This document shows positions 54,754 through 64,000 of a DNA stretch of 64,000 nt, in pieces. The stretch lies in assembly GCA_029990175.1 (NCBI GenBank), contig JARKIP010000005.1, positions 27,971,501 to 28,035,500 of the forward strand, written 5' to 3'. The DNA is from Petunia secreta. Its lineage: Eukaryota; Streptophyta; Magnoliopsida; Solanales; Solanaceae. The first letter of the stretch is position 1; every line of letters begins with the position of its first letter. A model generated the notes under the pieces. That model was given only the letters and a program-made list of their open reading frames with translations. It did no database searches and was not told the DNA's origin. The translations under genes and the position numbers were made by a program.

Positions 54754-57700
54754 TGTTGACACCCAATTTTGTCCCTCCGTTTTTCGCAATTTGCCTATAT
54801 TTAATTAAAATTAATAATAGTAATTTTTCAATTAAAATTGCATTAGATAGCATGCATTTACGCATAAAATACTAATATTAATCCTCTATTTATATTATCC
54901 TTACTTAATAGTGATTATATTACGTAATTGCATTCCTTTAGGCTATTTTTTAAAATACATATGCTATTTGTGCAATTTAAGGCATTACGACATTATTTAA
55001 TAATTATCTGTGGCCATTTATATTTAATCAATATTATATTTCAGTTCATCTATATTTAATTGTGATTAAATATATTTATAATTATTCTATTTTTTTATAT
55101 ACTAATTATTTATAATTATAAGTATTTTTGTTAAATTCTAGCCAAGTTGCTAATTTATCACTATATTTCTACTACATCTAGTCCTCGTTATCACCTTTTG
55201 TCCATGTGTACGCGACCTCAGCCTACACCTCATTAATACATATTTTTTTTGGTGTGCACAATTCGTTATAGCACAAAGTACACACACATTAAGCACGTGT
55301 GCAACTCACTCCAGCGTATGGTACAACCCCCTTAAAGCACCCACTTATCCACTTCATCACATATATCACTTATACACTCCCACACACGTGCCTGACATGG
55401 CACGATCTGCGCCATTTATCCATCTAATCCAACAGTTCATATTGAAGCTCCCATTTACATCTATACACTCACACCCCTCACCCGAAACCCTAAAACATAA
55501 ACTCCATCTCCCTTCATAATACCAGCCGTCACCCCTCACCTCCTCTCTCCCCCTTTCCCCTGTTTCCGTCCCGATACACCCCCTTCACTGCCCCTTCTCC
55601 GCCAATCACGCCGGCGATGCTACTCTCTCTCCTATGCTATGCTGTAATGGAAAAAAGGTGAATCTCTCTCCTCCATTCACTGTCATCTCAGCCGAAAAAG
55701 GAAAAGGAAGAAATCAAACGAATCCCTGTGAATCCGAAACACAAAAAGCAAGAATCATGGAATCATTAACGTACATACGCATAGAAGGGAAGAATTTGAT
55801 GATTCATAAAACGGGCAGAAACGTGGCGGGTCAATCGAACCCGACCCAATTCGCCAAAAGCCCGGTAACCCCTTTCTTCTTTCCCATTCTTTTCTAGTTA
55901 AATTATGAAAATCATGCTCGATTGTGTATTGACTGATATGCTGGACAAATTACGTATAACCATTCCTATTTAGTCTACTTTCTTCTTTGCCTAAAATTGA
56001 TGCCTAATGATAATGTTTATTCACCGCGGTTATTCTTGACATTCTTATGATTTAGTTTTTAAGACCATAATTAAGAAAAATATGATTATGTCTTGATTAC
56101 AATCATTTGTAAAACTCGAATCCTAAAAGCGCCTGTCCGTCCTGGTTAATATAGTGCTAATAGTTTTTGTTTTGGACTTAGTATAAGCTGTTGTTTATGC
56201 TGAGTTATACGAATCTGATTAGCGCACATATATACTTACATATGTATACAATCTGTTTCCCTAAGTTTGAAAAGGAATGGTTTCCCTGTTATTATTTTCT
56301 TTCTTTAAAACTTCATTGACAAGTTGCTAATCTCTCATTTAAGATGAATTAATTTAAAATCCATTCTTGCCATGTATAAATGTGTATGTATGGGAAATAT
56401 AGGTGTGGATACAAGGCCTCCTATTAAATTTGACACCCCGTATGAATACTGAAATATACAACGTCTAGGTGCATATGCTGTAGAATGTAGACAGTTAGCT
56501 TGGCTGATTTTTAGCTTAATTAATTGGCAATGGAAAGGCATTTGTTCAAGTATTGTAGGATTTTCCTTAACTAAAGAAATTGACAACATCTCCTCTCCTT
56601 GACTTTAGGAGAACTGAATCTCTCTTCCTTAACTTTAGAAAGATCAAATGTTGGCCCTAATTCTAGCTAACTAAATATTATTTCTCTGATTAGAAGATGC
56701 TTCTAATTGATATGATTTGAAATTTGAATATTTGCCTTTTAAAGAAAACTGATTGCCCCTCTTTTACACTATAAATACTAGCTCTTTTAACACTAGAAGG
56801 GGAGACTACCTCTTTCTCTCATCTCTTTCTCTACTGGAAAGTACAGAACGATGTATGAATAAGCTCTGTCTCTTATCTCCTTTTGCCTTTTCCCTGTTCT
56901 ACTTTCACTTGTTTTTTGGCTTTGAGCTAAAACAAGACATTGGTAGTTTGTTTCAACTGGTCTTAGTAGCTTCATTTCATCATTATCAAGTATTGTACTC
57001 TCAGTGAACATTCAAAGGTATGAGTTCATAATCGATTGAATGGCATCCGGATATTAGAATGATATGATTCGTACTGTAATCTGGAGTTGTACCCATTGTA
57101 TGCATATGTTGTCTGTGATCTGTGGGCTGCTTTAGGCCACTACTAATCCTTTTGCAGGGACTTGAAATTAATTAGGGATAGCCAAAAGAGCTATACTCCT
57201 TTGTTAGTTAACATTGTAGGTGTTCGAATGAGTTAGAGGTAGCCCGAAAGCATTGCTTTTGCTCTGGGTCTATCATGAAGTTTGGAAGAAGTTCGTATCT
57301 CATTTAAAAGGACTTGTGAATCAAACGAGGACAAAGGCCTCTCTTCTCCTCTTTTCCTATTTTGCCATTTGATTTGTAATTAGAAAGTGAGATATTTAAG
57401 TTTGTATTCGTTAGGATTTACTTGATTTGTATTAATTAAGTACCATAAGACACTTAAGACAAGGTATTATATGCAGTTGGATGCTATGTACAGTAGTGAT
57501 ACTCTTTATGTCATGTGTTAAACAGCTGAAATTGTGAAACAAGTTAAAAACTGTAATGTCTATCCTACAACTGAAAAATTGCAGCGTTATTATTACAGGT
57601 TTAAAGCTAAAACTATAAGTAAAATAGGCTATTTGTGCAATTTAGGTATACTGGAATATAGTTTATTTACTGAAGAGGCTATTAATTCAAGCTAGGATGA

Positions 57701-58303
57701 AAATCAAACCGTCTCTGCAAAGTAAAATATTATGAAATGATAAAGTTTAAAGCAACGCTGCTTTCTGTAATTTTTTTTCTGATTACGTTTTCTTGAACAA
57801 AAGTAAAATCTACGCTTACTTTTTGTTAGTTTCTCCAAACTAATTAATAGTTTGCGAGGGATTTAAGACTTTGAAGGTCAAGTCTTATAAAAAAAATTAT
57901 GTTATTTTCTTATAAAGATATTAGTCAATATATGTTACAACATTATTAAATGTCCTATCTACTTTCAACTTAATTGTCATGTGTTAATTATTGCTAATTA
58001 TGTATGTATATTGTTATATATTTGCTTACTATATCTAAATATTTTTCAATATGTGATGTGTTAACTATTTATATATCTTGTTTGTGTATATTTTTATATT
58101 ATATATTTTAAATATATTTCACCCACTTTGAATCTAATTATTTTAAATGCGACCTCACACTAAAGTCGTCACCGAAGTTAACGGTATGTGATTACTAATG
58201 TCACAATACCATCCTTTAGTGGCGCACATTTTTTATAAAATATTTCCTCCATGTTTTGTCATTTTAAAAGATATTTGTGAACTAAGGGAAAAGATGAAAA
58301 TAC

Positions 58304-58312
58304 TATTTGTTT
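58304..58312. other. 9-bp target duplication of the MULE (left)
   Basis: TATTTGTTT, repeated exactly at 63170-63178. Nine-base duplications are the hallmark of Mutator-type insertion. Confidence 0.96.
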
Positions 58313-58435
58313 GGCAGAATACATAGATGGCCCCTCGAAGTTGGCTCTAATTCCCACTTGAACACTCCAACTTTCCCTATGATCATTTAGACACTCCTTG
58401 TAGTCCCCACCGTGTCTTCTGAGCACTCCCGTCTG
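58313..58435 (+). repeat. MULE left terminal inverted repeat
   Basis: Ends at ...CCCGTCTG. Pairs with 63047-63169. Confidence 0.95.
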
Positions 58436-58878
58436 TTAAGTTCTACGCGTGAAAGACAAATGCTGTGACGTGTCAAACAGACCTATAAAAATTTAACAAC
58501 TCATTTCCACTTTAAAAAATTAAATACACGTAATAAAAAGTAAAAAAGAAAAGTAAATGGCTGTGAAAATAACCAGACCCAGTGGTTTCCCCCCATTTTA
58601 ACCTAAACCTAAACAAATTTACCCGTCGCATCCCTTCTTCCACACATCTCAAAACCGTAATCGATGATCGGGGTTCCATCTTAGGGGTCTTTTTCAGTCA
58701 ACATTCTTGAACAACTAACAGGTAAGAACATTTTGTTTCAATTTAACCTTTGTTTTTTGTTTTCGATTTCGATTTTAATTAAATTATTCAAAAGGGGTTT
58801 TTCATAAAGGGGTTATAGAATATTAGTGGGTCCCACTATCTGTATAATATTCCTTCTTTTGTGTCTTGTTTTACAGTG
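58436..58878 (+). promoter_or_regulatory. MULE transposase 5' region with a leader intron
   Basis: Between the repeat and the transposase ATG. An intron is suggested by donor CAG/GTAAGA at 58722 and acceptor TTTTACAG ending at 58876, two bases before the ATG at 58879. No clear TATA element stands out. Confidence 0.45.
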
Positions 58879-61624
58879 ATGGGTCACCTTTACGTGCATT
58901 TCCACTATGGGTGTCGTGTTACCGAGAAAGAGTATGTGGATGAGTTGGGAGTTATAGTTGATCCTATAGATAAAGATCACTTTTCACTTACGGAATTTTG
59001 CCATTATACTAAGTCTTTTGGTTATCTTACAATTTCTGGATTTTACCTAAAAAACCCTAGTGATGGAAAATTAGTTTTAATGGAAAATAATTTTCAACTA
59101 TTAAATGTGGCTGAACATATGAATGATTGGGACCACTTGCATGTGTATGTTGGGCATGTGGTAGAGGAACCCATAGTACAGGCCAGTGAACCCACAGTAG
59201 AGGCTAGTAAACCCACAGTAGAGGCTAGTGGACTCGCCGAGTCTAGTGGGCCCACAATAGTTGGACTTATTGAGGCACCTGTAGGTGACATCAACCAAGA
59301 CACATTTAATAATAGTCCAAGTGGGGTTGGGTCTAGGGAAAACACATCTTGTGAGGATATAAATACTGAAGAAACAAGTGAAAGTGACCATAATGAAACT
59401 GATGAAAATGATGAAACTGGAGGACTTGATCAAGCTGGTGTAGCTGATGAAACTGGAGGACTTGAACAAGGATGCATGTAGCCATTGGAAAGAATGGTAA
59501 CCAGAAAATGTACCCAATTGCATGGGCATTAGTAGACCAAGAAACCATCCATTCATGTGAGTGGTTCATCCAATTGTTGATAACAGATTTGGACCTAGGT
59601 GCAGGAGATGGACTTACTGTGATGTCTGACATGCAAAAGGTACAAATTTCTCTTATCTTGTATTCATTTTTTTGTTTTACTGTTCCTGCTTGCCTCTGTT
59701 TATTAATATTTAATTGACTGCTATTAATTGTTTGTAATTAGGGTCTCCAATCAGTAGTTAGAGATTTGTTACCTAATGCTGAAAGGAGAATGTGTGCAAG
59801 GCACATTTGGGCAAACTGGAAAAAAGAGTGGAGGGGAGAGGAAAGGAGAAAACAGTTTTGGAGGTGTTCCAAAGCTAGTTATGAGGTGAAGTTACAAGAG
59901 GAGTTTGCTAAGATGGGAAAATTAGGGAAGAGGCAGATTTGTGATCACTTGCTAGAATACAACAAAGAGTATTGGTGTAGGGCATACTTTAGTGAGACCT
60001 CAAAATGTGATGCAGTGGAAAATAACATGTGTGAAACTTTCAACTCATGGATAGTAGGCCCTAGACATAAGTCAGTCATAACAATGTTGGAGGAAATTAG
60101 GCATATGATTTTGTCTAGGCAAGTTGATATGATTAAGTTCCCAGCAAGGTGGAAGAATGATCTCACACCTATGGCAGATGCAATATTAGAAGGCAACAAG
60201 AGAATTGCGAGGACACTTGATATTGTGTGGAATGGTGAACACGGTTGTGAAGTGCTTGAAGAGAATGTTAGGCACACTGTTCATCTTAATAAGAGAACCT
60301 GTTCATGTAGGTTAAGGCAGTTGAGAGGCATTCCATGCTCTCATGCTGTTTGTGCACTTTATCATATAGGAGAAGAACCTGAAAACCCTGTTCTCCACTA
60401 GTATAGGAAAGACACTTTCCTGGATGCATATAAGTTTTTCATCCAACCAATACCCAGCATGAATTATGGCCTGAAAGTTCAAATCCACCAGTGGAGCCTC
60501 CTGAAGTTAAGCCTATGCCTGGTAGACCTAAAAGATGTAGGAGAAAAGACAAGGATGAACCTAGGAAGAAGTAGGGCAAACTGTCAAAAAGAGGAGCAAA
60601 AATGACATGTTCTATTTGTAAGCAAGCAGGACACAACAAGAGAGCATGTAATTCAAGGGTATGACACTCTTTCTTACTCATGTAAATATTTTTACTCTTA
60701 TTTTTATGTATTTACTAATAGGCTGATTTCATTTTGTAGCCAAGTACAAGTCAACAGACAGTTACTCAAGCACCTACTAGTCAAGGATCTACTCAAGCAC
60801 CTTCTAGTCAACAACCTTCTACTCAAGCACCTTATAGTCAACAACCTTCCACTCAAGGATCTAGTGTGGTTAACCCTGCTTCTCTATGTGCTGATTCCTC
60901 TAAAGTTAAAAGGGTTAACACAACTAGAAGAGGTAGAGGAATAGGGTTAGGAAGGGGAAGAGGCAGTGGGGAAGTAGGTGTCAATAGTGGTAGAGGCAGG
61001 GGCCAAACTGGTGTTGCTGCTGGTACTGGTAAAGGCAGGGGCCAAGCTACTAGTGTTGCTGCTGGAATTAGAGTTGATAGGGGCCAAGAAGGTGTTGCTG
61101 CTGGTACTGGTAGAGGCAGGGACCATACCACTAGTGTTGCTGCTGGAATTGGAAGAGGTAGGGGCCAAGAAGGTGTTGCTACTGGTACTGGTAGAGGCAG
61201 GGGCCATACCACTAGTGTTGCTGCTGGAATTGGAAGAGGTAGGGGCCAAGAAGGTGTTGCTGGGGCACAATCTACTGGTGTTGCTGCTGGAATTAAGAGA
61301 CTAAGAGAAGTTGGATTTGGCCTATATACTGACACACGCACTTGCAGACAAGTCATGGATGTATGTGATCTGCTCCTTTGAATTTTTCTTGTTACCATTT
61401 ACTTGCTTTTCATGATTCTTTATTAATTTCAGCCTGGCAGACCAACACAAAGGGTTCTTTCAACTGAAAACTTCAAGGATGCAAGTCAAACTTGTCTTGA
61501 TCTTGGGTACAAACCAAAGTCATTGAGGTGGCAAGGAAAATATGCAGTTACAAGTAACCAACTCCAAAAAATGCAGCAGCAAAAAAGAATGAAGTTGAGG
61601 ACTGCAGCAGCTGGATTATCTTAA
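58879..61624 (+). pseudogene. MULE transposase pseudogene (MuDR type, multi-exon, internally deleted)
   Basis: Cut-and-paste transposase. Exon pieces: 58879-59481 (N-terminal domain, LYVHFHYGCRVTEKEYV, then an acidic linker with repeated VEASKPT), 59472-59639 (GKNGNQKMYPIAWALVDQET, MSDMQK: part of the catalytic core), 59742-60401 (RMCARHIWANWKKEW; SWIM zinc finger C-S-C...C-S-H near 60300-60340: CSCRLRQLRGIPCSHAVC), about 60402-60658 (PGRPKRCRRK and knuckle CSICKQAGHNKRAC), 60740-61360 (GRGRG tandem repeats) and 61433-61624. Splice sites: GT at 59640 with AG at 59741; GT at 60659 with AG at 60739; GT at 61361 with AG at 61432. The linker joins the core directly, in another frame, so the zinc-binding N-part and first catalytic Asp region are missing. 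TAG at 60399 and another at ~60571 add damage. It cannot make an active transposase. Confidence 0.88.
60930..61310 (+). repeat. coding minisatellite (Gly-Arg and Val-Ala-Ala-Gly repeats) in the transposase C-terminus
   Basis: Tandem ~60-base units reading roughly GRGRGQ-EGVAAGTGRGRGHTTSVAAGI, five to six units of alternating type. RGG-like repeats are common in C-termini of plant MULE proteins. Minus-strand ORFs across it are mirror low-complexity and not genes. Confidence 0.8.
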
Positions 61625-62377
61625 GATATAGGAGGAGGCAGCTAGGACTTGAAGATATATGTTCATTTTGTAAGCAAGGTCATATATGAACCTATTTGTA
61701 TGTAGGACTAAGTTTATTAGGTCATATATTTGAACCTATTCAAGTGTGATTACCACCTTGTTTTGTTCTTTTGGCAGTTATGAATGGAAACATTGTAACC
61801 CATTATCTATATTTGTTCTTTTGGCAGTTATCAATAGATTTGTGCTTGTAAATTTAGTGTCATATATGAACCTATTCATGAATGTTAAATTTAGTGTCAA
61901 AACATTGTGCAACTTTCATTTCATTTCAAGCACAACATTACATAAAGGCATGCCTTACTATTGTACAATTACTAAGACAAATGGATAGCCAGTTCATACA
62001 TCAAAATGGATGGAGAATAACTAAGCAAAATAGTCCACGCATTTTTTAGGTCATTAGTCAACAGCTCCTTGAATTATTCGGTCATGCAATACTTATTGAA
62101 TACAAAGAACAAAATACATTTCGACCCCGTCGTAGTTCTTAATCATTTCGTGGCAAGTTTAGAACTACCATCCGGCCTTAAAAAAAAAACCACTCGACAT
62201 GTGCCATCTGTATAGATATCATCATCTACATTCAGAAAGCCTTTATTTTATTAGCTGTATGATTAGTGGCTTAGCTGTTAGCTGTCTAAAAGAATTTCAT
62301 TTGCCTTCCTGCTTAAGGCACTAGTTCGGATGCCGGTTCCTACCTCAAAATGATCCATCCATACCAACAAAACAACT
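61625..62377. other. MULE intergenic region between convergent genes
   Basis: AT-rich with repeated TCATATATGAACCTATT-like phrases at ~61680, 61725 and 61860. Probably both 3' untranslated regions. No further gene. Confidence 0.5.
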
Positions 62378-62767
62378 TCAAAAACACCTAACAATGTACT
62401 TTACACATAGTTCCATACAAATCCAAGCTACAACTAATGTGATAACCACAATTTTGGACTTTCTCTTCATCATCTTCTTCTCTTCATCATGAGCTTTGAT
62501 TTTCTTCAATAATCCCCAAATAACAACCATAGCTTGTTCGGGAAATTGTTCTTCAAACCACATAAAAAGTTGCACCCGACCTAAAAGCATAATGTAAAAA
62601 TATTAAAATGAAAAAAATTAGATCTTTAAAAATGGAAGATCAAAACAAGCTCAGTAACTTACCCGCCCGTAATGACACCCAAAGAATCTGCGACCTGGGT
62701 TAGAATGTGACTATGACACTTGCAATTTAGCAATTCTTCCACAATGACACAAAATTTGGGTAGCCAT
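62378..62767 (-). pseudogene. MULE-borne GRF-type zinc-finger protein, two exons, broken
   Basis: Exon 1 runs from ATG 62767 to 62663: MATQILCHCGRIAKLQVS, an in-frame TAG, then SHSNPGRRFFGCHYGR, ending at donor GTAAGT (62662 downward). NPGRRFFGC preceded by a CHCG pair is the signature of the GRF zinc finger. Exon 2 follows an acceptor (CTTTTAG) near 62586. It opens in the expected frame with VGCNF but a one-base loss in a T run shifts to the frame of MWFEEQFPEQ...LLKKIK. The C-terminal half is basic/acidic (AHDEEKKMMKRKSK) and ends in a hydrophobic segment (VVITLVVAWICMELCV) that could be a membrane anchor. One stop plus one frameshift make this copy dead, but gene structure and both splice sites persist. 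Stop at 62378. The upstream CT-rich region (62770-62960) is a plausible 5' UTR. Confidence 0.8.
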
Positions 62768-63046
62768 TGGTTTGTTATTAGCTAAAATGCAGGTGAGAGG
62801 GAGTTACGGGGAGAGAGAAGACAAACAATAAAGAAGGATGAAGGAAGAAGAAATAAAGTTGAAAGAGAGGGAGAGTTATGGGGAGAGAGAAACAATGGAG
62901 GAAAAATGGTGAAATTAGGTTGCCAATTAGGTCATAATGAAGAAGAAAGGAGATGAAAGTAATTTCCCACTTTTTTTACCGTTGGAAGCAGTAAAAATTA
63001 ACCCAACGTGCTCATCCGAGTTTGGGAGACACGCGTTTTGCCAAGT

Positions 63047-63169
63047 CAGACGGGGGTGCTCAGGAGACACGGTGGGGACTACAAGGAGTGTCTAAATGAT
63101 TATAGGGAAAGTTGGAGTGTTCAAGTAGGAATTAGAGCTAACTTCGAGGGGCCATCTATGTATTCTGCC
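63047..63169 (-). repeat. MULE right terminal inverted repeat
   Basis: Reverse complement matches 58313-58435 with five mismatches by eye. Ends TATTCTGCC. Confidence 0.95.
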
Positions 63170-63178
63170 TATTTGTTT
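63170..63178. other. 9-bp target duplication of the MULE (right)
   Basis: TATTTGTTT, exact copy of 58304-58312. Confidence 0.96.
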
Positions 63179-63689
63179 AATTGATTTATCTTGTCTAACT
63201 TCGTAAATTGTAGCTATATGTGCAACATGACTATTATTCAAAGCTTTCTCTGCAAATTATACTAGACTGTTCGTTTTAACTATTTTGCTTACAATATCCT
63301 TCATTTAAACTGAGTTTATAAATTGTCCTATTTTAGTAATACTTTAATTTAATTGTGTACCATAATCTATTAGTGTATGATATTTAGCTTCTGTCCCTTT
63401 CTAGCCAAAATTGCAATATGAGTGAAACCCAATATAGAAATCCGTCGGGAACCACGTTTGGTGGCACTTAGGAGGTGCCTGACCCCTTCCTTCTAAGTTA
63501 ACTTGAACACTTACTCGAATCTCTAATTAGTAGACCGACCCGGAGTTATATTTAAAATTAATTAGAAAAGCTTTTAGGTGACCTAATACGCCTAGATAAA
63601 TTTAATAGGTGGCGACTCCAAAACATAAACTTCAAATGAGTTACCCCAAGTCGAGAACCACTTACAAGCTTTTAAAGTGGGGTGTGACA

Positions 63690-64000
63690 GTGATTTTGAT
63701 AAAAGACATTTGAGGAACTTCGTGAAGACCTTATAGCAGACAACTGAGGCAAGAGCATATTGAGGAAGATGACTTACAATTCAAGGCAAAATAGTAGAAA
63801 TACATATAAGGAGCATAATTAGACAATCGCAAATGGACCAAAAGCATAATCGAGCCAGTGACGCTCATGGATAGCAAAGAATGAGCACAACAAGCAATAG
63901 AATGACAAAGGCGTTTATCAATAAAGTTTTAGTAAGACAGTTGATCCTAAAATAAAATACCCTAAATCAAGACAAAATTAACAAGATCCTTTACCCAGAT
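63690..64000 (+). other. A internal sequence resumes after B
   Basis: Starts with GTGAT, the right target duplication of B. No open frame or motif recognisable in the 311 bases available; runs off the window. Confidence 0.7.

Larger units (their letters stand above)
58313..63169 (+). mobile_element. Mutator-like element (MULE), 4857 bp, two convergent genes
   Basis: 123-bp terminal inverted repeats (58313-58435 and 63047-63169) starting GGCAGAATACATAGATGGCC differ at five positions by my count. Perfect TATTTGTTT duplications flank them. Inside are a plus-strand transposase pseudogene (58879-61624) and a minus-strand GRF zinc-finger pseudogene (62378-62767), which run toward each other. Confidence 0.96.
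42229..63689 (+). mobile_element. B: Ogre/Tat-like LTR element with gag modules and no pol (TR-GAG type)
   Basis: LTRs 42229-46311 (4083 bp) and 54754-63689 (about 4070 bp once the MULE and one 9-bp duplication are removed). GTGAT occurs immediately outside both ends (42224-42228 and 63690-63694). The 8.4 kb interior has a tRNA-Arg primer site, an ORF1-like fragment, two gag-like modules, a 29-bp minisatellite and a purine tract, but no RT, RNase H, integrase or protease motif in any frame I read. It fits the non-autonomous class known as terminal-repeat elements with gag. Confidence 0.88.
54754..63689 (+). repeat. B 3' LTR, split by the MULE
   Basis: LTR sequence occupies 54754-58312 and 63179-63689 (63170-63178 is the duplicated target). 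Starts TGTTGACACC, ends GGGGTGTGACA. TATA-like CTATAAATAC at ~56769. Differs from the 5' LTR by scattered substitutions and small indels. Confidence 0.92.
35486..64000 (+). mobile_element. A: Ogre/Tat-like element, runs off the right edge, interrupted by B
   Basis: 5' LTR 35486-39016, tRNA-Arg-type primer site 39020-39037, damaged gag to ~41922, then B inserted at 42228/42229. A resumes at 63690. Its pol and 3' LTR, if present, lie beyond the window. The left flank of A is GACGT in Y. LTR A resembles LTR B at its ends but differs in much of its interior, so it is a sister family and not a partner of B. Confidence 0.8.

Noticed and set aside
54513..54875. ORF spanning the end of B interior into its 3' LTR
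   Set aside because: Crosses the purine tract and LTR boundary, AT-rich, no motif.
55634..55897. ORF in the B 3' LTR (MLCCNGKKVNLSPP...)
   Set aside because: Lies in LTR sequence; the counterpart in the 5' LTR (around 43110-43280) is interrupted and it shows no domain.
60853..61398. Minus-strand proline-rich ORF opposite the MULE GRGRG repeat
   Set aside because: Reverse reading of a GC-rich coding minisatellite; pure low complexity.

Overview
This 64 kb window is repeat-rich plant nuclear DNA. I found no host gene, tRNA, rRNA or CRISPR array. Almost all of it is a stack of transposable elements inserted into one another: Ty3/gypsy LTR retrotransposons of three lineages plus one Mutator-like DNA transposon (MULE). 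The initiator-Met and tRNA-Arg type primer binding sites, chromovirus pol proteins and plant MULE transposase point to a flowering plant. The mix of families (long LTRs starting TGTTGACACCCAATTTTGTC, a Tekay/Del-like element) makes an asterid such as a Solanaceae likely, but that part is inference.

Layout, left half. E1 (1-18184, + strand, Tekay/Del-like chromovirus with about 2.8 kb LTRs, its first ~370 bases outside the window) has a long gag-pol ORF. It is interrupted near its C-terminus by E2 (7452-15186, - strand, CRM-like chromovirus) with a perfect TTGAG target duplication, LTRs with no difference visible by eye, and an open 1.7-kilo-residue gag-pol. E1 itself lies in X, the LTR of an Ogre/Tat-like element seen at 18185-19797 and 27416-28179. 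E3 (19798-27415, + strand), an old, stop-riddled relative of E2, is also inserted in X. X in turn interrupts E4 (28180-32313, - strand), a 3'-truncated element that shares the leader and LTR motifs of E2/E3. Where RT and integrase would be, E4 carries an unrecognised ORF.

Layout, right half. 32314-34050 is AT-rich DNA without a recognised gene. Y (34051-35485) is a gag relic of another gypsy family. Y is cut by A (from 35486, an Ogre/Tat-like 5' LTR, tRNA-Arg PBS and damaged gag; it runs off the right edge). A is cut at 42228 by B (42229-63689, GTGAT duplication), a 4.1 kb-LTR element with two gag-like modules and no pol. The 3' LTR of B is cut by a 4857-bp MULE (58313-63169) with 123-bp terminal inverted repeats and a perfect 9-bp duplication. 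The MULE holds a broken transposase gene and, convergent to it, a broken GRF-type zinc-finger gene.

How they relate: E2 can in principle supply all proteins for itself and perhaps for E3/E4, which keep matching leaders. B has no visible enzymes and would need an autonomous Ogre/Tat partner. The strongest leads are: a 13-bp dyad-symmetric GC-rich repeat shared by E2, E3 and E4 in both LTR and leader; the novel ORF of E4; the MULE-borne GRF zinc-finger gene; the gag duplication of B; and a 29-bp minisatellite built of TGACG/CGTCA dyads.
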